Source of the DNA: Streptomyces sp. col6
Lineage (GTDB): Bacteria; Actinomycetota; Actinomycetes; Streptomycetales; Streptomycetaceae
Length of the DNA: 60,095 bases
Assembly (NCBI RefSeq): GCF_008042035.1
Contig: NZ_RDBL01000013.1
Location: 115,155-175,249, forward strand
Direction of reading: 5' to 3'
The translations under genes were made by a program, and so were the position numbers. The stretch's first letter is position 1, and the number at the start of each line of letters is the position of its first letter. Positions 46,590-55,214 of the stretch are shown piece after piece. The notes beneath the pieces were generated by a model. The model made no database searches. It had not been told where the DNA came from and saw nothing but the letters and a program-made list of their open reading frames with translations.

Positions 46590-47990
46590 TCACCGGAACT
46601 CCGAGAGCCTGCGGTTGACCCCGACAATCGCCGCGACCGCGCCGAGCAGCGCCAGCACCGCCGCGCCGACGGGCAGGCCGCCCAGGGCGCCGCGGCCGTC
46701 CCGCGCGGCCCGGGTGAAGTCGCTCTGCTCGTGCGCCAGGGCCTCGCGCAGCGCGTCGTCCACCTTCTTGAACGACTCGCCCGTCGAATTCTCCTGGCCG
46801 ATGATCTGCTCCAGAGCCGATTCGTAGTCACCGGCGTCGTCGGTCTTCCGGGCGGTCCGGTGGCGGTCCTGCCACTCGGTGACCGCCTTGGACGCGGAGG
46901 CGACCGGCTTGCCGCCCTCGGCGTCCCCGGTGTCGTCGGCGAGCTTCGCCGCCGCGGCCAGCTCCTCGCCCAGCGCCTTCATGCCCGCGGTGTAGTCGGT
47001 CTCGTACTTGTCGTTCTTGCCGTCCGCGGTCAGCACCGCACCCCGGGCGACCACCGTGAGGTTCTCGTCGGCGCGCGCCTTCAGCGAATCGATGCGCGCC
47101 CGGTTGAGCACGTCCATGGACCGCTGCCCGTGCGAATCGGCCTCGGCCAGGTCGGACCGGGCCACCATGTGTCCCACCGCCAGCCAGAGCAGCAGCACCA
47201 CCGCGGCGGCCGTCGCGGCCACCAGACCGTGGTTCAGCACCCGGTTCGTACGGCGGTAGTTGCGCCGCTGCGCCCAGAACAGCACCCCCAGCGCGATGAC
47301 GCCGACACCCAGCGAGAACCACGGCCAGGCGCGCGCCGCGCGGTGGTCCCGGTCGAGCCGGCCGGTCTCCGCCGCGTACAGCCGCTCGGCGGCCGGCAGC
47401 AGCTCGCCGGACATCTGCTGGTTCGCGTACCGCAGGTAGGCGCCGCCCAGCGGGAGCCCCTGCCGGTTGGCGGCGCGGGCGCGCTCGATCAGGCCGGTGT
47501 AGCGCGGGAGGCCCTCGTTGAGCGTGGTGATCTCGCGGCCGGACGTCGTGGCCGCGTCCGTGTTCGCCGCGGCCTTCACCAGCAGGCGGGACGCCTCCTC
47601 GATGTCCTTCACGTACTGGTCGTGCACCGTGCGCGGCTCCTGCGGGCCGGCCAGGAAGCCGCTCGCCGCCGCCGCGTCCGCGTCGGCCAGCGAGCGGTAG
47701 ATGCCCGCCGCGTCCGCGCTGAGCGGCTGGCTGCGCTCCACCACGTCGTCGGCCGAGGCCGCCCGGCCGCTGATCTCGAAGGCCGTCACCGCCCCGAACG
47801 CGAGGACGAGCAGCGCCAGGACGGCGCCGATGATCCGGAGGCGCCCTGGTTCGGTGGTCGCCGCGGCACGCAGCCGCCCGATCGCGGCGGCGCGGGCACT
47901 CGGCTGCGGCGGCACGGGCACGGCCACCGGTGCGGGCGGCTGCTCCGGTGCGCGGTGCGGCGCCTGGCGCACACTCGGCGGGTGTGTCAC
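46590..47990 (-). CDS. glnX: GlnX-like four-helix membrane signalling protein
   Basis: A 466-residue membrane protein. A Pro-rich cytoplasmic N-terminus (about 1-50) is followed by four helices: IIGAVLALLVLAFGAVTAF (about 53-71), WFSLGVGVIALGVLFWA, AATAAAVVLLLWLAVG and VGAAVLALLGAVAAIVGV near the end. Two extracellular helical regions lie between them, like chemoreceptor or histidine-kinase sensor domains. It resembles GlnX, which connects extracellular GlnH to cytoplasmic PknG. GTG 47990 with GGGGGAGGTCAA is an excellent ribosome site. It is the first gene of the seven-gene operon. Confidence 0.8.
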   Translation of the reverse strand: MTHPPSVRQAPHRAPEQPPAPVAVPVPPQPSARAAAIGRLRAAATTEPGRLRIIGAVLALLVLAFGAVTAFEISGRAASADDVVERSQPLSADAAGIYRSLADADAAAASGFLAGPQEPRTVHDQYVKDIEEASRLLVKAAANTDAATTSGREITTLNEGLPRYTGLIERARAANRQGLPLGGAYLRYANQQMSGELLPAAERLYAAETGRLDRDHRAARAWPWFSLGVGVIALGVLFWAQRRNYRRTNRVLNHGLVAATAAAVVLLLWLAVGHMVARSDLAEADSHGQRSMDVLNRARIDSLKARADENLTVVARGAVLTADGKNDKYETDYTAGMKALGEELAAAAKLADDTGDAEGGKPVASASKAVTEWQDRHRTARKTDDAGDYESALEQIIGQENSTGESFKKVDDALREALAHEQSDFTRAARDGRGALGGLPVGAAVLALLGAVAAIVGVNRRLSEFR

Positions 47991-48327
47991 TTGACCTCCC
48001 CCTCGGTCACTGACGGCGGCCCGCCCCCCGGCCGATCGGGGGACTGGTGCCCGGCCAGAAGTATGGCCTCAGGGACCGGCACACACATCCGGAACGACCG
48101 GATCGGGCACCGGACCACGCAGCGGCAGGTCATGACCGGCCGCGGTCAACGGCATTCGATCAAGACAAGCGCCGTTGATCAAGGCGAACGGCACGATCCC
48201 CCGCCGCACCGTCCTCCCCACCATCAACACGTCCGGGGCGGCCGATCGGTTCCCGCACGCGAAAGGCGCCCCGCAACCCGCAGGCTACGGGACGCCCCTG
48301 ACGGTCCGGAACCCGGCCGTCCCGTGC
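47991..48327. other. 337-bp intergenic region: PknG operon promoter and sugar-operon terminator
   Basis: No gene is seen. The half near 48000-48180 must contain the glnX promoter; it has the inverted repeat TCAACGGC (48146-48153) / GCCGTTGA (48171-48178) and a smaller GATCAA/TTGATC dyad (48158-48163/48175-48180), possible operator sites. The half near 48260-48300 holds the sugar-operon terminator. Confidence 0.5.
48261..48296 (-). terminator. terminator of the ROK/ABC/GH4 operon
   Basis: On the minus strand GGCGTCCCG (48296-48288) pairs with CGGGGCGCC (48273-48265), with one G-U pair, and is followed by TTTCG. It lies 31 nt beyond the sugar-kinase stop. Confidence 0.7.
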
Positions 48328-49296
48328 TCAGGCGTACTGCGCCCGCAGCCTCGCGTGCACCTGTGGCGCCGCGCCCGTGTGGTCCAGGCCCAGCAGCCCG
48401 GCGCCGAGCACCGGCGACTGCTGCACCACGCGCACCACGGCCTTCGGGGCCCGGTCCGCGAGCAGTGCGGCGATCCGGTCGTCCAACTGCGGGTGCCGCG
48501 CCGCCAGGACGCTGCCGCCGAGCAGCACCGGCGCCTCCTCGCCGAGCAGCCCGAGGCGGGTCAGCGCGACGGCCGCCAGCGCCACGACCTCCTCGGCCAG
48601 CCGGTCCACCAGGGCCCGCGCCACCGGGTCACCGGCCGCGCTCGTCGCGAACAGCACCGGGGACAGCTCGTGCCGGCGCTCCGGCGCGATGCGGCCCAGG
48701 TGCAGCGCCTCGATCAGCGCGTACATCGAACCGAGCCCGAAGTGCGCGGGGAGCGTCCGGGCCAGCTCGGTCGGCTCGCCCCGGCCGTCCTCGGCGCGTG
48801 CGGCGAACCACATCGCCTCCTCGGACAGGCCCGAACCGCCGCCCCAGTCACCGGAGATCCGGCCTATCGCGGGGAAGCGCGCGGTGCGCCCGTCCGGGAC
48901 CATGCCGACGCAGTTGATCCCCGCGCCGCACACCACGGCCACGCCGCGCGGCTCGTCGACCCCGGCCCGCAGGATCGCGAAGGTGTCGTTGCGGACCTCG
49001 ACCGTGCGGCCCCAGCCGCGCGCGGCCAGCGCCTCGGTCAGCTGCTCCTCCTCGACGGGCAGGTCCGCGTTGGCGAGGCAGGCGGACACATGGGAGACCT
49101 GCCCGGCGTCGGTGCCGGCCTGGGACAGCGCCTTCTCCACGGCCGCGCCGAGCACGTCGACGGCCGTCTCCACACCGACCACCGGCGGCTGGAACCCGCC
49201 GCCCCTGGCCGTGGACAGCACCGTGCCGTCCGCACCGATGAGCGCCACATCGGTCTTGCTGTTCCCCGCGTCGATCGCGAGGACCGAACCGTTCAC
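48328..49296 (-). CDS. BadF/BadG-type sugar kinase (N-acetylglucosamine kinase-like)
   Basis: A 322-residue ASKHA-fold kinase: phosphate-1 motif LAIDAGNSKTDVALIGADG (about 6-24), connect-1 and GGGFQPPVVG, phosphate-2 VVCGAGINCVGM, substrate region FPAIGRISGDWGGGSGL, and adenosine motif PVLLGGSVLAARHP (near 274). It belongs to the N-acetylglucosamine/BadF kinase group. The GTG start (49296) overlaps the stop of the GH4 gene (GTGA). The genetic context (sugar import and a glycosidase acting on 6-phosphorylated sugars) suggests it phosphorylates the imported sugar or disaccharide. Confidence 0.85.
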   Translation of the reverse strand: MNGSVLAIDAGNSKTDVALIGADGTVLSTARGGGFQPPVVGVETAVDVLGAAVEKALSQAGTDAGQVSHVSACLANADLPVEEEQLTEALAARGWGRTVEVRNDTFAILRAGVDEPRGVAVVCGAGINCVGMVPDGRTARFPAIGRISGDWGGGSGLSEEAMWFAARAEDGRGEPTELARTLPAHFGLGSMYALIEALHLGRIAPERRHELSPVLFATSAAGDPVARALVDRLAEEVVALAAVALTRLGLLGEEAPVLLGGSVLAARHPQLDDRIAALLADRAPKAVVRVVQQSPVLGAGLLGLDHTGAAPQVHARLRAQYA

Positions 49297-50558
49297 GCCC
49301 ACGCCAGGTGCTCCCGGTTGTGCGCGATCAGCTTGTCGGTCAGCGCCTCGGCGTACTCGAACTGCCCGATCAGCGGGTGCGCGAGCAGCGCCTTGAACAC
49401 CCGGTCCCGGCCGCCGTGCAGCGCGGCCCGGAGGGCGAGGTCCTCGTACGCCGTGACGTTCGCGATGAGCCCCGCGTACAGCGGGTCCAGGGCCGGCACG
49501 GCGAGCGGCGTGGCGCCGGAACCGTCGACCTTCGCCTGGACCTCGATCACCGCGTCGTCCGGGAGGAACGGCAGCGTGCCGTTGTTGTACGTGTTGACCA
49601 CCTGGTGCGCCGAACCGCCGCCGCCGAGCAGCGCCGCCGCCAGGTCCACGGCCGCCTCGGAGTAGAAGGCGCCGCCGCGCTTGGCGAGCAGCGCGGGCTT
49701 CTCGTCCAGCGCCGGGTCGCCGTACATGGCGAGGAGTTCCTTCTCCATCGCGGCGACCTCGGCCGCCCGGGAGGGCTTGGTGCCCAGCTCGCGGACGACC
49801 TCGTCGTGCGCGTAGAAGTACCGCAGGTAGTACGAGGGCACGACGCCGAGGCGGTCCACGATCGCGCGCGGCATGTGCAGGTCGTCCGCGATGGCGTCGC
49901 CGTGCTCGGCGATCAGCCGGGGCAGCACGTCCTCGCCCTGCGGGCCGCCGAGGCGCATCCCCGTCTCCCAGGTGAGGTGGTTCAGCCCGACGTGGTCGAG
50001 GTGCACCTCGCCGGGGGCCACGTCCAGCAGCCGGGCGAACTTGCGCTGGAAGCCGATCGCCACGTTGCACAGGCCGACCGCCTTGTGTCCGGCCTGGAGG
50101 AGGGCGCGGGTGACGATGCCGACCGGGTTGGTGAAGTCGATGATCCAGGCGTCCGGGTTGGTGCGCCGGACGCGTTCGGCGATGTCCAGGACGACCGGGA
50201 CGGTGCGCAGGGCCTTGGCGAGGCCGCCGGCCCCGGTGGTCTCCTGGCCGACGCAGCCGCACTCCAGCGGCCAGGTCTCGTCCTGGTTGCGGGCGGCCTG
50301 GCCGCCGACGCGCAGCTGGAGCAGGACGGCGTCCGCCCCGGCGACGCCCGCGTCGACGTCCGAGGTGGTGACGATGCGGCCCGGGTGGCCCTGCTTGGCG
50401 AAGATCCGCCGGGCGAGGCCGCCCACAAGGTCGAGCCGGTCGGCGGCCGGGTCGACGAGGACCAGCTCCTCGACCGGCAGCGTGTCACGCAGCCGGGCGA
50501 ATCCGTCGATCAGTTCGGGGGTGTAGGTGGACCCGCCACCCACTACAGCGAGCTTCAT
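49293..50558 (-). CDS. family 4 glycoside hydrolase (6-phospho-beta-glucosidase type)
   Basis: A 421-residue GH4 enzyme. The NAD-binding start is KLAVVGGGSTYTPELIDG (2-19), and conserved segments are DADAVLLQLRVGGQAARNQDE, IIDFTNPVGIVTRA, CNVAIGFQ (the Mn-ligand Cys), LDHVGLNHLTW and VVNTYNNGTLPFLPDDAVIE. GH4 enzymes use NAD+ and Mn2+ in a redox-assisted mechanism and usually act on 6-phosphorylated glucosides. It starts at ATG 50558, three bases after the permease stop, inside the importer operon. Confidence 0.9.
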   Translation of the reverse strand: MKLAVVGGGSTYTPELIDGFARLRDTLPVEELVLVDPAADRLDLVGGLARRIFAKQGHPGRIVTTSDVDAGVAGADAVLLQLRVGGQAARNQDETWPLECGCVGQETTGAGGLAKALRTVPVVLDIAERVRRTNPDAWIIDFTNPVGIVTRALLQAGHKAVGLCNVAIGFQRKFARLLDVAPGEVHLDHVGLNHLTWETGMRLGGPQGEDVLPRLIAEHGDAIADDLHMPRAIVDRLGVVPSYYLRYFYAHDEVVRELGTKPSRAAEVAAMEKELLAMYGDPALDEKPALLAKRGGAFYSEAAVDLAAALLGGGGSAHQVVNTYNNGTLPFLPDDAVIEVQAKVDGSGATPLAVPALDPLYAGLIANVTAYEDLALRAALHGGRDRVFKALLAHPLIGQFEYAEALTDKLIAHNREHLAWA

Positions 50559-50561
50559 GGT

Positions 50562-51464
50562 TCAGCCCTTTACTCCGGTCAGTGTGACGCCCTCGACAAA
50601 GGCCTTCTGTGCGAAGAAGAAGACGACGATCACAGGGGCCATGACCAGAACGGTCGCGGCCATGGTCAGGTTCCAGTCGGTGTGGTGTGCGCCCTTGAAG
50701 GACTCCAGTCCGTAACTCAGCGTCCAGGCGCCCGGGTTCTCCGAGGCGTAGATCTGGGGGCCGAAGTAGTCGTTCCAGGCACAGAAGAACTGGAAGAGGG
50801 CGACGGCGGCGATGCCCGGTTTGGCCATCGGCACCACCACGCGCAGCAGGGTGCGCAGTTCGCCGCAGCCGTCGACCTTCGCCGCGTCGAGGTACTCGTC
50901 GGGGATGGTCAGCAGGAACTGCCGCAGCAGGAAGATGGAGAACGCGTCGCCGAAGGCCATCGGGATGATCAGCGGCCACAGCGTGCCGGACAGGTCCAGC
51001 TGCTTGGCCCAGAACAGGTACATCGGGATGACCACGACCTGCGGCGGCAGCATCATCATCGAGATGACGAGCATCAGCGACAGATGCCGGCCGCGGAAGC
51101 GGAACTTGGCGAGCGCGTACGCCACGGGCAGCGAGGACACCACCGTCAGGACGGTGCCCAGACCCGCGTACAGCAGGGTGTTCTTCCACCAGGTCAGGAA
51201 GCCCGGGGTGTCGAACACCTTCTTGTAGTTGGCCCACTCGAAGGGGTGCGGCCACAGGTCCCGGGTGAGGGCCTGCTGGTCGCTCATCAGCGAGGTGAGC
51301 ACGAGGAAGACGAACGGCAGCACGAAGAAGAGCGCGGCGGCCACGCCGAGCGAGTGGACGGCGATCCAGTGCAGCAGCGCCTTGCGGCGCGCCACGCGCT
51401 GGGCCGGGGTGACGGGGTCACTCACCGGTCCGGCGGCCTTCGGGTGGTCGAGAACCTGCGCCAT
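50562..51464 (-). CDS. carbohydrate ABC transporter permease (MalG type)
   Basis: A 300-residue permease with six helices. The hallmark coupling loop is EYLDAAKVDGCGELRTLLRVVVPMAKPG (about 187-214), and FFCAWNDYFGPQIYA follows. ATG 51464 has AGGTGA about 6 nt upstream; GTG 51473 would add three residues. It forms the inner-membrane channel with the MalF-type gene immediately upstream, whose stop it nearly touches. The ATPase subunit is not encoded here and is probably a shared MsiK-type protein elsewhere, as usual in Streptomyces. Confidence 0.9.
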   Translation of the reverse strand: MAQVLDHPKAAGPVSDPVTPAQRVARRKALLHWIAVHSLGVAAALFFVLPFVFLVLTSLMSDQQALTRDLWPHPFEWANYKKVFDTPGFLTWWKNTLLYAGLGTVLTVVSSLPVAYALAKFRFRGRHLSLMLVISMMMLPPQVVVIPMYLFWAKQLDLSGTLWPLIIPMAFGDAFSIFLLRQFLLTIPDEYLDAAKVDGCGELRTLLRVVVPMAKPGIAAVALFQFFCAWNDYFGPQIYASENPGAWTLSYGLESFKGAHHTDWNLTMAATVLVMAPVIVVFFFAQKAFVEGVTLTGVKG

Positions 51465-51465
51465 G

Positions 51466-52407
51466 TCACTCACCTGCCTGGATCAGTCCGCTGCGGCGCC
51501 GCATCAGCAGTGCGGTGAACGCCATGGCGAGGACGAAGAGAACGAGCGCGACCACACAGGCGGAGCCGTAGTCGAAGCGCTGGAAACCGAGGTTGTAGAC
51601 CAGCTGCGGAAGCGTCAGTGTCGACTTGTCGGGATAGCCGGGTTCGAACTGCTGGCCCGAGCCGCCCATGACACCGGACGCGACCTTCCCGGCCACCAGG
51701 GGCTGGGTGTAGTACTGCATCGTCTGGATGATGCCGGTGACCACGGCGAACATGATGATCGGCGAGATGTTCGGCAGCGTGACGTACCGGAACCGGTGGT
51801 ACGCGGTCGCCCCGTCCAGCTCCGCAGCCTCGTACTGCTCCTTCGGTACGTCGAGCAGCGCGGCCATGAAGATCACCATCAGGTCGCCCACCCCCCACAC
51901 CGCGAGCGCGGTCAGCGCGGGCTTGGACCAGGTGGCGTCGGTGAACCAGCCGGGCGTCCCCATCCCCAGGTCCCCGAGGATCGAATTGACCGGCCCGGTA
52001 CCGGGGTTGAGCAGAAAGACGAAGCCCAGCGTGGCGGCGACCGGCGGAGCCAGGTACGGCAGGTAGAACAGCGTCCGGAAGACACCCGTACCCGTCTTGA
52101 TCTTGGTGATCAGCAGCCCGACACCGAGCCCGAACACCACCCGGCAGGCCACCATCACCACGACCAGCCAGAGCGTGTTGCGCAGCGCCGGCCAGAACAG
52201 CGGGTAGTCGTTGAAGACGAACGACCAGTTCTTGAAGCCGCTGAACTGAGGGGCGGCGAACCCGTCGTAGCTGGTGAAGGAGAAGTAGACCGTGGAGATC
52301 AGCGGGTAGGCGAAGAAGACGCAGAACCCGATCAGCCACGGCGACATGAAGGCCGCCGTCCGAAGCGCCGACCTGCGGCGCTTCGAACGGAGTGTGTACG
52401 TGCTCAT
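51466..52407 (-). CDS. carbohydrate ABC transporter permease (MalF type)
   Basis: A 313-residue permease with six helices and the EAA loop EQYEAAELDGATAYHRFRYVTLPNISP (about 201-227). The N-terminus MSTYTLRSKRRRSALRTAAF is cytoplasmic and basic. It pairs with the MalG-type protein. ATG 52407 lies 10 nt after the binding-protein stop in one transcript. Its substrate follows that of the binding protein. Confidence 0.9.
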   Translation of the reverse strand: MSTYTLRSKRRRSALRTAAFMSPWLIGFCVFFAYPLISTVYFSFTSYDGFAAPQFSGFKNWSFVFNDYPLFWPALRNTLWLVVVMVACRVVFGLGVGLLITKIKTGTGVFRTLFYLPYLAPPVAATLGFVFLLNPGTGPVNSILGDLGMGTPGWFTDATWSKPALTALAVWGVGDLMVIFMAALLDVPKEQYEAAELDGATAYHRFRYVTLPNISPIIMFAVVTGIIQTMQYYTQPLVAGKVASGVMGGSGQQFEPGYPDKSTLTLPQLVYNLGFQRFDYGSACVVALVLFVLAMAFTALLMRRRSGLIQAGE

Positions 52408-52417
52408 CGCGCCGGTC

Positions 52418-53755
52418 CTACTTCGCCTGGGCGATCGCCGCGTCGATCTCCTTGGCGGTCTTCTCCAGACCCGCCTTGATGTCCGTCTGCTTGCCCTTCT
52501 CGACGTCGAAGCCGAGGTTCTGCAGGGACACCAGGTACGCGCCGCCGTTCACCGAGGGCGGGGTGGTGGTGGACTTCGGGTTGGCCGCGATGTCCAGGAA
52601 GGTCTTGAAGCGCGGGTCGTACTTCAGCTTCGGCGACTTCAGCGCCGCCAGGGTGGACGGCACGTTGTGGATGGCGTTGGCGAAGTTCACGACCGCGTCG
52701 GTGTCGGTCGTCATGAACTTGACCAGCTCCCAGGCCGCGTTCTGCTTGCCGGAGGTGGCGGCGATGCCCGCGATGGTGCCGGTCAGATAGCCCTTGCCGT
52801 ACGTGTCGGCCTCGTCGTCCGCGACGGGCATCGGGGCCACCCCGATCTCGAACTTCGGTTTGGTGTCCTCGGCCATGCCGAGCCGCCACTCGCCGTCCAG
52901 CTGCATCGCCACCTGGCCGGTGTGGAACGGGTGCTTGGCGCCCCACTCGTCACCGAAGCCGGTACGGAACTTCTCCAGCTTCGCGTAGCCGCCGAGCGAG
53001 TCGACCAGCTTCTTCTGCTGGGTGAGCATCGCGGCGAACGCCGGGTCCTTCGCGATGTTCGACTTGCCGTCGGCGTCGAAGTACGTGGGGTTCCAGCCGC
53101 CCAGGTAGTGCTCGGTCGTCGACTCGTAGCCGTGGTAGTTCGGCATGAAGCCCAGCTGCTCGTACGAGTCGCCCTTGGTCTTCGTCAGCTTCTTCGCGTC
53201 GGCGGCGAACTCGGACCACGTCTTCGGCGGGTTCGCGATCCCGGCCTTCTCGAACGCGTCCTTGTTGTAGTACAGCCCGTACGCGTCGCCCAGCAGCGGC
53301 ACCGTGCAGCGCACCCCGTCGAACTGGGTGTACTCGTTCATCGCCTTCGGGAAGGTGGCCTCGGGGTCGATGCCGTCCTTCTTCAGGAACGGGTTGAGGT
53401 CGACGAACGCCTTCGAGGAGCAGAACTTGCCCACGTTGTTCGTGGTGAACGACGAGACCACGTCCGGCGCCTTGGAACCGCCGGCCCGCAGCGCCTGGTT
53501 GATCTTGTCGTCGGTCATGTTGCCGACGACCTTCACATGGATGTTGGGGTGCGCCTTCTCGAAGGCGTCGACCGTGTCCTGGATGCCCTTCACCTCGCCC
53601 GGCGCGCTCCAGCCGTGCCAGAAGGTGATGGTCGTCTCCTTGGACGCGTCATCGTTGGCCCCGGAACTGCTCTGCCCGGTACAGGCGGAGGCGAACAGGG
53701 CTATCGCGGCGGTCGCGGCGAGTGCGGCGGCCGGCTTCCGGCGGTTTCCGGACAT
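52418..53755 (-). CDS. extracellular sugar-binding lipoprotein (SBP family 1)
   Basis: A 445-residue lipoprotein: basic start MSGNRRKPAA, hydrophobic signal and lipobox FASAC near residue 25. The SBP_bac_1 fold follows (about 45-440) with TITFWHGWSAPGEVKGIQDT at the start and typical aromatic sugar-stacking residues. It captures an oligosaccharide for the two permeases downstream. GGGAGACACC precedes ATG 53755. It is the first transport gene, 73 nt after the ROK regulator gene, with no terminator between, so read-through is likely. Confidence 0.9.
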   Translation of the reverse strand: MSGNRRKPAAALAATAAIALFASACTGQSSSGANDDASKETTITFWHGWSAPGEVKGIQDTVDAFEKAHPNIHVKVVGNMTDDKINQALRAGGSKAPDVVSSFTTNNVGKFCSSKAFVDLNPFLKKDGIDPEATFPKAMNEYTQFDGVRCTVPLLGDAYGLYYNKDAFEKAGIANPPKTWSEFAADAKKLTKTKGDSYEQLGFMPNYHGYESTTEHYLGGWNPTYFDADGKSNIAKDPAFAAMLTQQKKLVDSLGGYAKLEKFRTGFGDEWGAKHPFHTGQVAMQLDGEWRLGMAEDTKPKFEIGVAPMPVADDEADTYGKGYLTGTIAGIAATSGKQNAAWELVKFMTTDTDAVVNFANAIHNVPSTLAALKSPKLKYDPRFKTFLDIAANPKSTTTPPSVNGGAYLVSLQNLGFDVEKGKQTDIKAGLEKTAKEIDAAIAQAK

Positions 53756-53828
53756 GGTGGTGTCTCCCGGTGAAGGGGTGGGCAGGGAAGGGCGGAACGT
53801 CTACGGGGAAGCGGAAGGGGCAGGGGTG

Positions 53829-55049
53829 TCAGCGCGAGGTGTCGAACACTTCGTCGCGGGTGGTGGCGAGCGCGCTCTCCAGCGCGCCGCGCAGTACGGG
53901 CCGGTGGGTGACGTCCCCGGCGAGCAGCCGGGGCCTGGACGCGGCGAGCTCGGCCAGCTCGGCCGCGACCCGGGCGCGCAGCGGCTCCCCGCCGCGCGAG
54001 AACAGCTCGCCGGAGAGCACGACGATCTCGGGGTCCAGGACCGCGACCAGGGAGGCGAGGCCGGTCGCGAGGCCGGTGGCGAACCGGTCGAGCAGCCGGC
54101 CGTACGGACCGTCCGCCTCCCCGTCCTCCACCGCTTCCACGGCCCGGCCGACCAGGGCGGCGCCGATCTCCTGATGGGTGCCGGAGCCGGGCGCGTCCTC
54201 GATGCCGAGTTCCCGGGCCAGCCGCGCGAGCACCTGGGCGCCCGCCAGCTCCTGGAAGCCGCCCGCGTTGGCCTTGGCGACCTGGCGGACCAGCGGCGCG
54301 CCCGGCACCGGCAGGAAGCCGACCTCGCCGGCGCCCCCGGTGAAGCCGCGGTGCAGCCGGCCGTTGATCACGAGGGCGGCGCCGAGGCCCTCCTCGTTCC
54401 ACAACAGGACGAAGTCGTCGTGGCCCCGGGCCGCCCCGCTCCGCTGCTCGGCGACGGCGACGAGGTTGACGTCGTTCTCGTACTCCACGGGCATCGGCAG
54501 CAGGGCCGCCAGCTCGTCCAGCAGTGCGGGGGAGTGCCAGCCGGGCAGGTGCGAGGCGTAGCGCAGCCGGCCCGTGTTCGGGTCGAAGGCGCCCGGCGTG
54601 CCGATGACCACGCGGTGCAGGTCGGCCCGGGTCAGTCCGGCGTCGGCGACCGCCCCGTCCAGTGCCTCGGTCACCTGCCGCACCACGCTGTCGGCGCGCC
54701 GTCCGGGGGTCCGCAGCTCGAACTCCCCGACCGTCCCGCCGGTCACATCGGCGACGGCGGCGACGATCCGGTGGGCGTTCACGTCGAGCCCGGCGACATG
54801 GGCGGCGGAGGCGTTGACGGCGTAGAGCTGGGCGTTTGGGCCGGGGCGCCCGGCCGCGGTCCCGGTGGCCACGACGAGTCCGGCGGCTTCGAGGCGGGCC
54901 AGGAGCTGGGAGGCGGTGGGCTTGGAGAGCCCGGTGAGCTTCCCGATCCGGGTCCGCGAGAGGGGGCCGTGCTCCAGGAGCAGATCCAGCGCGGCCCGGT
55001 CGTTCATGGCGCGCAGAACGCTGGGTGTGCCCGGCGTGTTTCCGGCCAT
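53829..55049 (-). CDS. ROK-family transcriptional regulator lacking the zinc motif
   Basis: A 406-residue ROK repressor: N-terminal winged helix (LLEHGPLSRTRIGKLTGLSK, PTASQLLARLEAAGLVVATG, about 20-62) and a sugar-kinase-like domain (VAGLDVNAHRIVAAVADVTG, VIGTPGAFDP, VEYENDVNLVAVAEQ, GLGAALVINGRLHRGFTGGA). The usual ROK zinc signature CxCGxxGCxE is absent: after AGEVGFLPVPGAP there are no Cys residues. Sugar binding is thus altered or metal-free. ATG 55049 was chosen because the frame upstream is not family-like. A perfect palindrome lies just ahead of it. Confidence 0.88.
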   Translation of the reverse strand: MAGNTPGTPSVLRAMNDRAALDLLLEHGPLSRTRIGKLTGLSKPTASQLLARLEAAGLVVATGTAAGRPGPNAQLYAVNASAAHVAGLDVNAHRIVAAVADVTGGTVGEFELRTPGRRADSVVRQVTEALDGAVADAGLTRADLHRVVIGTPGAFDPNTGRLRYASHLPGWHSPALLDELAALLPMPVEYENDVNLVAVAEQRSGAARGHDDFVLLWNEEGLGAALVINGRLHRGFTGGAGEVGFLPVPGAPLVRQVAKANAGGFQELAGAQVLARLARELGIEDAPGSGTHQEIGAALVGRAVEAVEDGEADGPYGRLLDRFATGLATGLASLVAVLDPEIVVLSGELFSRGGEPLRARVAAELAELAASRPRLLAGDVTHRPVLRGALESALATTRDEVFDTSR

Positions 55050-55072
55050 GAGCTCGGCACCTGCCCCTCTGT

Positions 55073-55087
55073 TAGGAAAGTTTCCTA
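55073..55087. promoter_or_regulatory. perfect palindrome, likely ROK operator
   Basis: TAGGAAA-G-TTTCCTA, a 15-bp exact palindrome, 24 bp upstream of the ROK start. The position and A+T-rich symmetric shape fit an operator through which the ROK protein represses its own gene and the transport operon. No second copy was seen ahead of the binding-protein gene. Confidence 0.6.
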
Positions 55088-55179
55088 TTCGGTGAGAGGA
55101 AGGTAGGTCCCGCGCCGCCGGGGCGTCAATGACCTGACCGCCGGTGGCAACCAAAGCGTTACCTGGCCGGAAACGACAA

Positions 55180-55208
55180 CGGCCGGGGACCGCGCGGGTC
55201 CCCGGCCG
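55180..55208 (-). terminator. terminator after MscS gene
   Basis: Perfect 12-bp stem CGGCCGGGGACC/GGTCCCCGGCCG, loop GCGCG, 6 nt beyond the MscS stop on the minus strand. Confidence 0.85.
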
Positions 55209-55214
55209 GGTGGC

